The position numbers were made by a program, and so were the translations under genes. Below, piece by piece: positions 23,530 through 36,228 of a DNA stretch of 64,000 nt. The stretch spans positions 16,926,526 to 16,990,525 of the forward strand of contig JAOANR010000004.1 in NCBI GenBank assembly GCA_030278955.1, in the 5' to 3' direction. The notes under the pieces are model-generated. The model made no database searches. It was not told the DNA's origin and was given only the letters and a program-made list of their open reading frames with translations. Position 1 is the stretch's first letter; the number at the start of each line of letters is the position of its first letter. Source of the DNA: Hygrophila difformis. Taxonomy: Eukaryota > Streptophyta > Magnoliopsida > Lamiales > Acanthaceae.

Positions 23530-26300
23530 TGCAGTAATTTATAGTAAGACCGGATCGTTCACTGGAGGATGTGCGATAGAAGCAGGTCCCACGTCGTTTA
23601 CTAAGATTTTCCACTCGGTTACTCGATTCAAGTTGGTGTTTTTAACTACCATCTACTTGACATAAATTTAAACTAGGCCATGGAAGCAATAAAATAAAGC
23701 AAATAAAATTATTCTATAAAGCGAATGCGATTTAGTCTAAGAAAGCAAGAAAATTATTCTAAGAAAGCGGTTAAAATTATTCTAAGAAAGCAGATTTAAA
23801 ACGAGACAGAAGGGACATGAAGAAAATAATAAAAATTGGACAAGACTCAGATGAAACACAGTTAAACTTCCATTTTGATACACAGATCTTTGTTTGGGAT
23901 AATCCTTTCAGTTAGCTAACTCTCATGCTCCTATACTATGTTCCCTTTAACAGACAGGTACTTACAGTAGAGGTTTACATGCTCTTAAGAAGACAAATTC
24001 TAAGATACCACAGACGCATAACTACCCTCGCAATGCACTGCTAAGGTATATTGTTTGTCCGTAGTGGTCAAGCATCACCTAACAAATCATTAGTTGAAGT
24101 GCCAAGTACTGCTATCGTTCCCCCTGTCACACCCAAAGTTTTAAATCAAGCCCTGAACTATTCCATAACTCCCATTCCTAGTAACAATTAGAAGTTCTCT
24201 CAATACATCCGAGTGACCTCTATAACAGTATTTAAAAGAAAGCGGTAAAGAAAGCATGTAAAATCCTATCACTCGGAGGTTTTAAAAGCATCATACTGGT
24301 AGTAAATGAGAGCCCCCAGTCTTAATGACTGGGCGCAGATCAAGAATTCCCGTACATCAGTAAACCGCTCGCAGTGTTCACTTCCTCTCGGGTGGTTATG
24401 AGATACAAACTAATGAAACGAACTAATAGATTAGTTCGTTCCGGATGCACTCACTCAGGACTCAAAAATAGACTTTGGCAGAAGAGGATAGCAGTTGAAA
24501 GGAACTCAACTCTATCTTAGAAAATAACCAAGGCCTAAGTGGTGTTCCTCTAGAATTATTTATTACACTGTATTTGAATCCAAGTGGACCCAATCTCGGT
24601 GCAATAATTAATACTAGATTTCCAACACAAAGCAATTTTGGAAAATAATTGATGTTTGAAAATCATTCCATAAACAGGTACTAGACTCTCAATTAAAATA
24701 CAGATCCTTTCAGTCTATATGAGACCTAATCGCTGACTCTGCTTCTAATTCCCCAAAATCAACCCCCAGTCGAATGTGAATTAGTCATAACTGTGGAATT
24801 TATCCCTCACTCAGATCCGGATTTTATAAAGGATTTTTGTTGGAAATTTATTATGAGACATCTGATTTAAATCAAGACTTCTATGTCCAAGGGAAGGATC
24901 CCAAAATAATTATGACCACAATATTTACATAATATTATCATGCATAAATTTATAAGGAAGTGTAAAATTAAGTTAACCCAAAATATAAGGCGGGTTTAGA
25001 CAGAAGTTGAAACACAGAGATGAAATAGCCGGAGGTGAGAAGAATTTGGCTAAAAAGACGGCAGAAATAGTTGGGGTTATCTGGACTGCAAACATGGTGG
25101 AACGGTTTTGGACAGCAGAAAACCTTGATTGACAGTAATTGCTATCATTAAGATTCCTACTGTCTGTGAAATGAGAGAGAAACCTACATATTTTCTCACT
25201 GTAATACTGTTCACATAGTGTTGATTGGCACTGTTTGACAATAATACAGCTCAAAATTTGGGTTTGAAATTAAAATAAGAAAATAAAACTGTATTCTAAT
25301 AGTGACTGACTGAGTGGCTACTTCATTTCCCGATAAGAGGACCGTTCGCCTGACCTCGTCAGTCACTAACCAAACCACGCAAAATAACAAATAGTGATTA
25401 ATACACAGATTACGGGCTACTTCATTTCCCGGTGAAGGGACCGTTCGCCAACATTATTCCATGATACTTTTCACTATTCATTTCACACAACACAGGTAAA
25501 GACAAAAGTAAAATAAAGAAAATATTTTTGGATCATCTTGTATGAGAGACATTGGTTTCTCATGCAAGGGTATGGAAATCATTCCATAATTACTCTTTAC
25601 GGTCTAAATAATCACTCATTCCATAATTAATTAATTACAGTCCGGATTATATACTTAGATCATCAGAGTTTAATTTTGGTAGAGAAATCTTTTAATGGAA
25701 TATTGAACAAAGTTCTTTATATCAAATTAATCATGGGTTGAGATCCTTGGATTTCAACCTCAAAATATTAATATAAAGGTTCAATTAATTAATGGGAGAA
25801 ATGGAGAATGTGGCAAAATTGCCAATTACGACGCTAGACAGATATTACGACGCTATACTTGGATAGCGTCGTGGGTGTAGCGTCGTAATGTTGAATTGTT
25901 GGAAATTTGATAAAAATGGGGAGGTACGATACTATACACTAAATTACGACGCTATACTTGGATAGCGTCGTGGGTGTATCGTCGTAATGTTGAATTGTTG
26001 GAAATTTGATAAAAATGGGGAGGTACGATGCTATACACTAAATTACGACGCTATCCTAGGATAGCGTCGTGGGTGTAACGTCGTAAGTGGGTTTTCGTGA
26101 GGATGAAAGTATTTTGGGGTACTACGACCTTAGACAAAAATTACGACGCTATCCTAGGATAGCGTCGTAGGTCTAGTGTCGTAGGACAAATTTTCTTCGG
26201 TCCGAAGTAACTACGACGTAAAACCTTCCCCTTCGTCGCTAACCTAGGTTAGCGTCGTAGGGCGTTTAGCGTCGTAGCTACCCCAGAACATAAGTGTTGT
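23530..26300 (-). repeat. Probable Ty3/gypsy (Athila/Tat-type) LTR remnant
   Basis: At 23505-23524 a degenerate tRNA-Asp-like primer site (TCCCGAAAGCGCACGGTGTCA region) on the minus strand is followed after a short A-rich spacer by TG at 23530. This is the same arrangement as at 57680-57703. A phrase like the U5 end of such LTRs (GTAAGACCGGATCGTTC) follows. The far end is not defined; the palindrome array at 25844-26275 would lie near the U3 end. Nothing coding is recognised. Confidence 0.4.
25844..26275. repeat. Five-unit palindrome array, ACGACGCTA...TAGCGTCGT
   Basis: Units start near 25845, 25944, 26043, 26141 and 26234, 93-99 bp apart. Each has a palindrome of about 26 nt with arms ACGACGCTA and TAGCGTCGT; those in units three and four are perfect (centre CCTAGG). 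A half-site (GTGTAGCGTCGTAA-like) follows each. Units one and two are almost identical along their whole length. Confidence 0.9.
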
Positions 26301-26350
26301 TCGGGTAATACAATCTATGCGATTGCAAATCCCTTTTTCAAGTTTATGGC

Positions 26351-28479
26351 TGATGCACCCTGTGAAACCACATTTAATTAAGCTTAAATTATGATAAAAT
26401 GAACCTAAATTGCGTGCATGAGACCTTATTTTACTGCTTTTTAGTGTATATTTCATGTAATGTGTAAATATTAATAAGACCGGTTAAATTGAGCTTATTC
26501 GAGCCCAATTTACCTTATTTTATGCTTTTTAATAAGACTTTGGCAATTCTAAGACATTGCAATGATGTTTCAGGCATTAAAATGAAGAAAGAAGATGTTC
26601 GGAGGTCAAATGATGCAAAATTCGGAATTTTCAACACTGGAAGGCTCCAGAATGCGCCACATAGGCATGGCGGCGCATAAAAATGCTCTCCAGCGCCATT
26701 TTATGCGCCACTTCAACACTTGGGAAAATTTCGGATGGAAAAAGCTTCAGGATGCGCCAGCTCTTCTTGGCGGCGCATAAAAAGCCATTCAAGCGCCACT
26801 TTTTGCGCCGAGGTCGAATTTTAGGAAATTGTCAGAATGCACCGCTTCTTCTTGGCGGCGCCTGAAACCACCTTGGAGCGCCACTTTTTGCGCCGTTTTG
26901 GAAAATTCGGAAAATCAGCGTATGCGCCAGTTCTCCTTGGTGGCGCCTAAAACCCTCCCCGAGCGCCGTTTTATGCGCCATCGTCGCAGTTGGGCAGTTT
27001 TCTAACCTCCCGAACACGGTTTTAAGAGGCGTTTTTCTTCATTTCTTCACAACCAGACTGCAAAACTCGATTAGAAACACTCTGGAATCATCTGCAAATG
27101 GGAGAAGAAGGCCGGAAACACAAAATCATGCCGGAGGAATGCATCAAGGACGCTGTTCTGGGCGTGTTCTTCCTATTCTAGGTGTTGCCTTTCTTTTTCT
27201 TGCTTTGTAATGAATTGAATTTGCCTTTAAAAGTAATCTGCTATCATGTTCTTAATTTGTAGACGGATTTCTGTAATGTTCGTGTTAGAAGTGTTCTAGA
27301 ACGGGAGTTCAGAATCACTTTGAAGTACGAATTCATCTTTTATGGAAGTAATATGATATGTCGATGTTTTATTATGTAATCTGGATTAATCTGTTTGAAT
27401 TATTAGAATGTGGATTAAAATCATGTATTGTATGCCTGCATTTGATCGATAATTAGAATTCAGCAGAAATCTAGAATCTGTCATTTTAATCGATCAATCT
27501 GCTTTAATGTGCTTTAATTAATCTGCTGCAATATTAATCTATTCACATACTAAATTTAGGATTATATGTTAGATGTTATTGAATTGATCGATATTTGGTG
27601 TTTTGTCAAATCTGTTATTTAAATTATTAATCTGCTAAAACCCTAAATTAATCGATCAATCTGTGTTCACTATTTTTAGTAATCTGGCATTAATTCTAAT
27701 CTGTCTGCATTTTAATATTATTAATTAAATCCAGTTTACCATGTTTTGCTATTATTTTACCATAATTGTTAAATTATTTACACTGTTTTGCATAATTTGA
27801 ATGTTAGAATCTAATTCTATAAATTCTGCTTTGCTAAATCGGGAGATAAAAAGTGGGATTCATATTTTAGTACCGGAATTGGGAATAAATTGCATTATAA
27901 ATGGATTCTAGCATGTGCACAATGATTTGGGAAATGAAAAGTGCCTATTAATTGCTATAGGAAAATTTGTAAGCTTGAGAAAGACTCAAATTTAAGCCTA
28001 GAATAATGATTGCAGAATGTTAGATAATTTAACCAACTTCCATGAAATCTGTTTAAGCATAATTTGATTATTAGCAGATTATAATATTTTTAATCTTTAT
28101 AAAATAATTAACTTTAAGAAATTGATCTTTTTAGACATTGGAAAATGCTAAATCAATATGCAATTTCTATTTTATATAAAGATGGCATTATTTAAAATAT
28201 TACAAGCATCTCCCATTTATATCCTTATTAAATATAATTTTAATTTGCTTTATTTTAAATTTAATGTCATTATTTTTAATTAAATCACCATTAGAATTAA
28301 TCAAAATCTTTTTAAATATATTAAAACTAATTAATGAACTTAAGAACAATTAAAATTTCTCCGGAATGAAATAATATTCTGAAATTCCCTGTGGATTCAA
28401 CCCGGTATTCACCGGTTTTTATTACTTGATGACAACCATCCGCTTGTGGTAAAATATGAGTAGTGAAAATCACCCATCA
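26351..28479 (+). repeat. 5' LTR of the Athila-type element
   Basis: The 3' end is firm: CACCCATCA at 28479, a short spacer, then the primer site, with CTGTGGATTCAACCCGGT upstream as in many such LTRs. The 5' end at TGATGCACC (26351) is chosen because TGATG mirrors the terminal CATCA; it is uncertain since no second LTR is available. Array 1 would then lie in U3, about 300 bp from the start. Confidence 0.5.
26652..26980. repeat. GCGCCA/TGGCGC hairpin array 1 (LTR)
   Basis: Four units begin near 26652, 26752, 26837 and 26922. Each has an imperfect hairpin (ATGCGCCA, loop of about 11, TGGCGC or CGGCGC then ATAAAA or similar), then a second GCGCCA..TTTTTGCGCC pair. Total about 330 bp. Confidence 0.9.
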
Positions 28480-28485
28480 AGTTTT

Positions 28486-28503
28486 TGGCGCCGTTGCCGG
28501 GGA
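28486..28503 (+). promoter_or_regulatory. Primer-binding site (tRNA-Asp type)
   Basis: TGGCGCCGTTGCCGGGGA, the characteristic Athila-type primer site, follows the LTR end. Confidence 0.9.
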
Positions 28504-28609
28504 ATTTGTTGTGAATTTTTAATTGTTTTTAGTTTATTAATTTAAATCTATTAAGTTAAATATAAATTTAACTGTTACTTATTTTATTTTATTTTATTTA
28601 ATATTTGCA

Positions 28610-31600
28610 GTGCGAAGCAAACAAGCAGAAATAGCTTATGATCCTGAAATTGAGCGTACTCTTAGAGCTATTAGATTAGGAAAACGTAGGAGACCAGCTC
28701 AGTTGGAAATTTTAATTAATTCATCCTCTGATGAAGAAGACTATTCTACAACGACTGGAGTTTCAACAATTCAAACTAATCAATTAGTTGCTCAGTTCAA
28801 TAGGTTAAACATGGCAGCGAATAATAATGATAATCAGGGTAATAATGGAGGTAACGGAGGTGATTTGGAGCACGATGATCAAGCTGAAATGACCATTGAA
28901 GAACACTTACAAGGAACTAGTGGAAATCTGCTTAATAGAACTCCTAGGCCTGATGTAGATGCTTTAAGCTTTACCCTTCAGCCTGCACTAATCACAATGG
29001 TTCAAGCTAATCAATATAATGGAGCACCTACTAATGATGCTGTAGAACACATAAGGAACTTTCTGGACTATTGTGATACAGTGAAAATAAATGGTGTTAC
29101 TAGTGATGAAATTAAGTTGAGATTGTTCTCATTTTCACTCAGAGATAAAGCTAAAACTTGGTACAACTCACTTCAATTAAGGGATGTCACTACTTGGGAT
29201 AAAATGTTAGAAGCTTTCTTAGAACAATTCTTCCCACCATCCAAGGTTATTGAATTACAAGAAAAAATCAAAGAATTTGTGCAAGATGAGGGTGAAACTT
29301 TACTTGAAGCATGGGATAGATATAACACTTTATTGGCGAGATGCCCGAATCATGGCTTTGAAGATTGGCAGCAGATGCACTTTTTCTACAATGGGTTGAT
29401 TGATCATTGGAGGAACTTGTTGGATGCAGCAGCTGGAGATTCATTTCTGTCTATAGGACCCTCTAGAGCTAAGGAAATCATAGAGAAAAAGATTTCTAAT
29501 ATGAAAAAATTTCCTGGTAAGAAAAATGCTAGAAATAAAACAAAAGGGGGAATCTATGAGGTAGAAAAGGCAGTTGCTATAGATTCTAAGTTAGATGCTT
29601 TGATGAGGGAAGTTTCTACACTTAAGAAAGGTCAAGCTAAAGTTGTGAGATGCGGTATTTGTTATGGACCTCACGAGTCATCAGCTTGTCACTTGCTTGA
29701 TCAAGGACTTCAAGAGACTATGCAGTGTGAGGGCACTGAGGAGCAAGTGGAAGATGTGAACTACATGGGAAATAGGCAGCAAAAATACAACCAAAACCGT
29801 CCTCAAAATCAAAACTTCTATCCAAATCAGAATTCTCAATTTCAACAAAACACTTGTCCACAAAACAACCGTCAATCTTATCCACAAAACCAAAATCAAA
29901 ATTACCCAAATCAAAACCAGAATTTTCAAAACCAAAATCAACACCAAAACTATAATCAAAACAGAAATCAGAATCAACCTTTTTACCCTAACCAACAGCC
30001 TAGGAACTTTCAACCTCAACAACAGCTGCAACAAAATCAAGTAAGTGATGAGGTTAATTTAAAAGAGTTAATGAGCACAATCGTGTCTCAACAACAAACA
30101 ATTCAGGAAATGCAAGCCTCAATGAGAAATTTAGAAGTACAAGTTGGTCAAATTGCTAGGGACACTTCAAATAGACAGCAAGGAACACTACCAAGCATGC
30201 CTGATCCTAATCCAAAAGAGCAATGTAAAGCAATCACTTTAAGAAACAAAAAGGAATTACCCAATCCTTACCCTACCTTAGATGATCCAGAGGTTTTAGC
30301 TGATGCTATAGAGGATCAAAATGAGGATACAGAGAAAGAAAGTCAGCGTAAAAACACTGATGAGCCTAAGGAGAGTGAGAAACTTCGAGTTGAACAAGAT
30401 AAGGATAAAGGAAAGTCTGCTGTCTCAGTCAAGCCATATCAGCCACCTATTCCATATCCACAGCGTCTTAAGAGGGCTAAGGAAGATAAAGACTATGCTA
30501 AATTCTTAGAAGTCTTTAAAAATTTAAGAATTGATATTCCTTTTTCTGATGCCATTGCACAAATGCCTGTGTATGCTAAGTTTTTGAAAGAAATTCTATC
30601 AAAAAAGAGGAGTGTTGATGATGAAGAGAAAGTGACACTGACAGGGGAATGCAGTGCAATTTTACAAAGAAGGCAACCTATTAAACAAAAAGATCCTGGG
30701 AGTTATACTATTCCGTGCATTATTGGCACTAAAGAATTCAACAAAGCTCTATGTGATCTCGGGTCTAGTATTAATCTGATGCCTCTACATGTCTTTAGAG
30801 AACTAGGAGTAGGAGTTGTGAAGCCTACTAGGATGCAGCTACAGCTTGCTGATAGATCTATTAGGACTCCTTTAGGCATTGTAGAAGATGTTCCTGTTCA
30901 AGTAGAGAGCTTCATTTTCCCTGTTGACTTTGTTGTTCTTGATATGGAAAAAGACATTGATATTCCTCTGATTTTAGGTAGACCATTTTTGCAAACTGGT
31001 AGGGCTATGGTTGATATGGATGATGGTAAAATTACACTTAAAGTAGGTAATGAACAAGTGTCGTTTGACATTTCTAAGACAACTAAAACACAACACGGTA
31101 GTTCTGACACCTACCCGTGTAATAGAGTTACAGCTATCTATCAGGAGGATGAGGTGATTGAGAGAGAGTTCTTTGCTAGGCATGATCCCTATAGGAAATT
31201 TGAGCAGTTAGTGGAGAGTTGTGAGGACTTAGCTGAAAGTAAGTGTGAGGGAGGATCACCTGTGCAAGTAACATGTGCAATAGAAGAATCTAAGTCAGTC
31301 CCGTCTGTTGAAAAGCCACCTATATTGACATTGAAAGAGCTGCCATCACATTTGAGGTATGTTTTTCTTGGTGAGAATGATACTTTACCTGTTATTGCAA
31401 GTAATAAATTGAATGATGATCAATTAAATGAATTAACCCAAGTGTTGAGTAAGCATGTTAGAGCAATAGGTTGGACAATAGCTGACATCAAGGGACTGAG
31501 TCCAGCGTTGTGCACACACCGGATTTACATGGAGGAGGATGACAAGCCAGTGAGACAGCCCCAGAGGAGATTGAATCCACATCTACAAGAAGCTGTAAGA

Positions 31601-34225
31601 TCAGAAGTTATTAAACTACTCGATGCAGGTATTATCTATCCTATTTCTGATAGTCAGTGGGTGAGTCCAGTTCAAGTAGTGCCTAAAAAGGGAGGTATGG
31701 CTGTGATTAGAAATGAAAATGGTGAATTAGTACCTACTAGACCTACTACTGGATGGCGTGTATGCATTGATTATAGGAGATTAAATGATAAGACTAGGAA
31801 AGATCATTTTCCACTGCCTTTTATTGATCAAATGCTAGAGCGTTTAGCTGGTCATGAGTTTTATTGCTTTTTAGATGGCTATTCTGGTTATAATCAAGTT
31901 CCAATTGCACCTGAGGATCAAGATAAAACTACATTTACATGTCCTTACGGTACATTTGCATATAGGAGAATGCCATTTGGTTTGTGTAATGCTCCAGCTA
32001 CATTTCAGAGATGCATGATGTCTATATTTTCTGATTTAATTGAGACATGCATTGAGGTATTTATGGATGATTTTTCTGTATTCGGGTCTGATTTTGAAAA
32101 ATGCTTAATTAACTTGGAGGAAGTTCTGATTAGATGTGAAGAGTCAAATTTAGTTCTTAATTGGGAAAAATGTCATTTTATGGTTAATGAAGGTATTGTC
32201 TTAGGACATAGGATTTCTAAAAATGGCATTGAAGTTGATAGGGCTAAAGTAGAAGTGATTGCAAAAATTCCACCTCCTAATAATTTAAAAACTTTGAGAA
32301 GTTTTCTGGGACATGCGGGATTTTATCGAAGGTTCATAAAAGATTTTTCAAAAATTGCATTACCTCTGTTTAAGCTGCTATGTAAAGATGTTGAGTTTGA
32401 TTTTACTGATGAGTGTATTGAGGCGTTCAATAGGATCAAGGAAGCATTGGTGACAGCACCAATTATTCAGCCACCTGACTGGAGTTTGCCATTCGAGATC
32501 ATGAGCGATGCTAGTGACTTTGCTGTTGGAGCAGTATTGGGTCAACGAAAGGATAAGAAACTTCATGTTATTTATTATGCTAGTCAGGCTTTAAATACTG
32601 CACAGAAAAATTATGTCACCACTGAAAAAGAACTTTTATCTGTTGTTTACGCATGTGAAAAATTTAGGCCATATCTGATAGGCTCAAAAACTGTAGTTTA
32701 CACTGATCATGCTGCTATTAAATATCTGTTTGCAAAGAAAGATGCTAAACCGCGGTTAATTAGATGGGTATTATTGTTACAGGAATTTGACTTGGAAATT
32801 AGAGATAGAAAATGAGATGAGAATCCTGTAGCTGATCATTTATCTAGATTGGAGCATGAAAAAGGGGAAGAAAGATTAATTAATGATGCATTTCCTGATG
32901 AAAATCTGTATTTAATTAATAACACTTCCTCTGATCTGTGGTTTGCTGATTTTGTGAATTATTTAGCATGTGGTGTAATTCCTGATCATTTAAAATGGCA
33001 TAGCCAGAAACAAAAATTTAAAACTGATGCTAAATATTTTATTTGGGATGAACCTTATTTGTTTAGACTCTGTTCAGATCAAATCGTAAGGAGATGCATC
33101 CCTGATGAAGATTTTGAAAAAGTATTAAAGGCTTGCCACGAAGGACTTGGAGGAGGACATGTTGGACCAAATAGGACAGCTCATAAGGTACTCGAAGGTG
33201 GTTTATATTGGCCTAATATTTATCGTGATGCTAGATCATTTGTGCTAAAATGTGATGTATGTCAAAGGGCTGGTAATATCACTAAAAGGGATGAAATGCC
33301 ATTAAAAGGAATTATGCCTGTTGAGTTGTTTGATTTGTGGGGAATTGATTTCATGGGTCCATTTCCACCATCTAATGGGAAACTGTATATTCTTGTTGCT
33401 GTTGAGTATGTTTCAAAATGGGTAGAGACTGAATCATGTGCTTTAAATGACGCTAAACAAGTGATTAAATTTCTGAAAAAGCAAATCTTTACTCGTTTTG
33501 GTATGCCTAAAGCGATCATTAGTGATGGTGGATCTCATTTTGTTAATAGGGCTGTTAATCAATTGTTATCTAGATTTCATGTTCATCATAGGATAACAAC
33601 ACCCTATCATCCTCAAGCCAATGGGCAGGTAGAAGTCACTAATCGTGAGATTAAAAAGATTTTGGAAGCCACGGTAGGAAAATCTAGAAAAGATTGGGCT
33701 TTTAAGTTAGATGAAGCATTATGGGCTTATAGGACAGCTTTTAAAACACCTATAGGTATGACTCCTTTTAAATTAGTTTATGGTAAAGCTTGTCACTTAC
33801 CTTTTGAACTTGAGTTTAAATCACTTTGGGCTATGAAGAAATTGAATTTTGAATTTAAAGAGGCTCAAGAGAAAAGGAAAATAGATCTTACTGAGTTAGA
33901 AGAAATGAGGCGTCATGCTTATGACAATGCTTTAATTTATAAGGAGAGAACAAAGCTTTATCATGATAAGATGCTTAGGCCTAAGGTATTTGAAGCTGGA
34001 CAATTAGTGCTTTTATTTAATTCTAGATTTAAACTATTTCCTGGTAAATTGAAGACTAAATGGTCAGGGCCATTTAGGGTTGTTAAAGTGTTGGATAATG
34101 GTGCAGTAGTTTTAAGAGCTGATGATGAAAGGGAATTTACTGTAAATGGTCAAAGACTTAAACATTATTTTGGAGATGAAGTTAAATTCATCGAACAAAT
34201 TAATGTTAAGCCTTTGGTTATTTAA
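28610..34225 (+). pseudogene. Athila-type gag-pol with one nonsense codon
   Basis: The reading frame opens at GTG (28610); no ATG precedes it, and the first internal ATG is at 28811. The start may be a mutated ATG or may be joined by splicing (TTTGCAG precedes it). Gag domain covers residues 120-270, then CGICYGPHESSAC zinc knuckle, an Asn/Gln-rich linker (400-475), protease CDLGSSINLMP, RT FMDDFSVFG, and RNase H (SDASDFAVGA). A TGA at 32813-32815 interrupts [20 protein letters not shown]. Integrase follows in frame with HHCC zinc finger, D,D-E residues ([26 protein letters not shown]) and a GPF-type C-terminus. It ends at TAA 34223-34225 with no chromodomain. One base change separates it from an open frame. 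Confidence 0.93.
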
Positions 34226-36228
34226 ATCTGCTTATTGAAGTATTTGCATTGCATGTTTAATTCTGTTAAGTTTTTATTTATTAAATTATAAAAACCAATA
34301 AAAATTATAAAATGGCAGAAAAAGACAAAAATATTTTGCATTTTATTGGTTATGTGCTTTTAGTTGTTTTACTGCTTTTGTTAATTTAAGTTGTGTTTTT
34401 ATTTTAATTATGCTGTTTAATTGTTATGCTATGTATTGCTTGTGCTCAATAAATTGAGTAGGACATTGCTTTTGAATTGGAATAAGTAGCAAAATGTGAG
34501 AAATGAATGTAAGTTTGTGTGCTTGGTGATTGATCTTGATATGTGCAAGTTGACTTGATGGAGATGTAGAAGGGGGAGTTTCATGCGAATTATTTAACTA
34601 ATTGAGGAGAATTATGATCCGGGAGGATTTAGGGAGGTTACATATGCTAAATCTGACTTACTAACCGTAGGGATTGAATTGACTATCATTTTGGTTGAGT
34701 TTGAGCTAAAATTCGAGTGTCACAGACTCAGTTCAGGCGCCACACCTTCTTGGTGGCGCCCAAAATCGAGCTCAGGCGCCACAGTATGCGCCAATTTCAA
34801 CCTTGGAAAAATTTGGAGTCAGTTTATGCGCCACACACACTGAGTGGCGCCTAAAACTGCTCTCCAACGCCACTTTATGCGCCATTTTTTATCCTGGAAA
34901 ATTTTGAAGTCAGGTTATGCGCCACTTGTACTGAGTGGCGCATAAAAGTACTCCCGAGCGCCGTTGGACGCGCCATTTTCGGACTTGGGATTTTTCAGAA
35001 AATACCCAGGCGCCACTTGTACTGAGTGGCGCCTAAAACACCATCGAAGCGCCATTTTGGCGCATCGACCCGCGGGTCAGAACCCTGACCCGGGTCCCAA
35101 ATCGGGATTTTTACCCCAAAATTCACCTCCTCTTCTCATTTTTCATCCATTCGACCGAGCCTCCTCCTTTCTTTCTCAAGACCGAGCGCCATTCTTCTTC
35201 CCAAGCGACACACTTGCGCCATTTTGGTAAAAATTCTTCCAATTCTTGTTTCTTCCTATCAATTTTTATCTACATTGTTCAAATTCTCATCCCAAAACCC
35301 AAATTTTGTTTTGTTTGAATCAAATTAGGGTTCTTCAACCCTATATCTTCAAATTTGGGGATTCCACTTCAAAGTGTTCAAATCCTTCAATCTAGGTAAG
35401 AATGACTATCCTAATTCAAGTATTATCATATTCTAGTGCTTTGGATTGCATTAATTTTGGTATTGGTATTGTTACTTGAATTTTGGGTTTTTATAGAATG
35501 TGGGATAAAATTTGATTTTGATTGTCTAAATTCTAGTTTTAGCATGAATAAATGTTGTTGAACATGGTTTGAATGCATAATGTGAAATTTTTGGATTAAC
35601 ATTAAAAAGTTGGAATTTTTGAAAATTCTAAAATCTGAAAATTATTTTTAAATTTGATTAAAATGGCATTTTTGATTAATTAGTGAATGAAACCTCACTA
35701 GAACATGTCATTTTAGTTATATTAAAAATATAAAGTTGTTTTCTTGTCAAAAATTCCATGTTCTTCATAATGTGACTTAATTGAACCATGTTTTGATAAA
35801 AACTCTCTTATTTGTAATTTAGTTAATTTAAATAGGTTGATTTTTCATATGAATAAATTGGAATGGATTTAAATATTAATTTAAACCATTTGTAATGCAT
35901 TAGTTTGATAGTTTAGGTTGTTTTAGTTTTTAAAGTTGAAAATTTAATAAACTAGGGAGTTTTTATTAAAAAGACATGTTGAGCATGAATTCTAAACTTT
36001 AAAAGAAAATAAGTGTTATGTTTAAACGAAGTTTAGGATTCATAACTTTTAAACTGCAACATTTCGGTCATTGAGTTATTTAAATCCCACATTCTAGGTT
36101 GATGTATATGTTTGCTTTGTACTTAACACTTAAGTTAAACCTTTGGTTTAAACTTAAGTGTGAGGATGGGAGGCAATGCATATATATGATACTAACCCGG
36201 AGTTTTTGTACAACCAGGTACTGAAATA
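34226..36228. other. Noncoding module between pol and accessory ORF A
   Basis: Pol 3' region, then a GATGGAGATGTAGAAG phrase, hairpin array 2, and CT-rich sequence (35110-35220). A possible splice donor (CTAGGTAAGAATG near 35393) follows, then about 800 AT-rich bases to a possible acceptor (CAACCAG near 36217) just before the ORF. This suggests a promoter, leader and intron for a separate transcript; inference only. Confidence 0.5.
34735..35065. repeat. GCGCCA/TGGCGC hairpin array 2
   Basis: Four units begin near 34735, 34827, 34917 and 35009, spaced 90-92 bp. Same unit design as array 1 (GCGCCACTTGTACTGAGTGGCGC in the last two), total about 331 bp. Confidence 0.9.

Noticed and set aside
26652..26980. 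Regular repeats resembling a CRISPR array
   Set aside because: Units are degenerate hairpins in eukaryotic retroelement DNA, with no constant repeat and unique spacer, and no cas genes.
29681..30040. Leucine/valine-rich membrane-protein-like ORF on the minus strand
   Set aside because: It is the antisense of the Asn/Gln-rich gag linker; composition alone explains it.
28610..34225. Chromodomain in the Athila-type integrase
   Set aside because: The C-terminus ends after the GPF-like module; no chromodomain pattern as found at 4100-4260.
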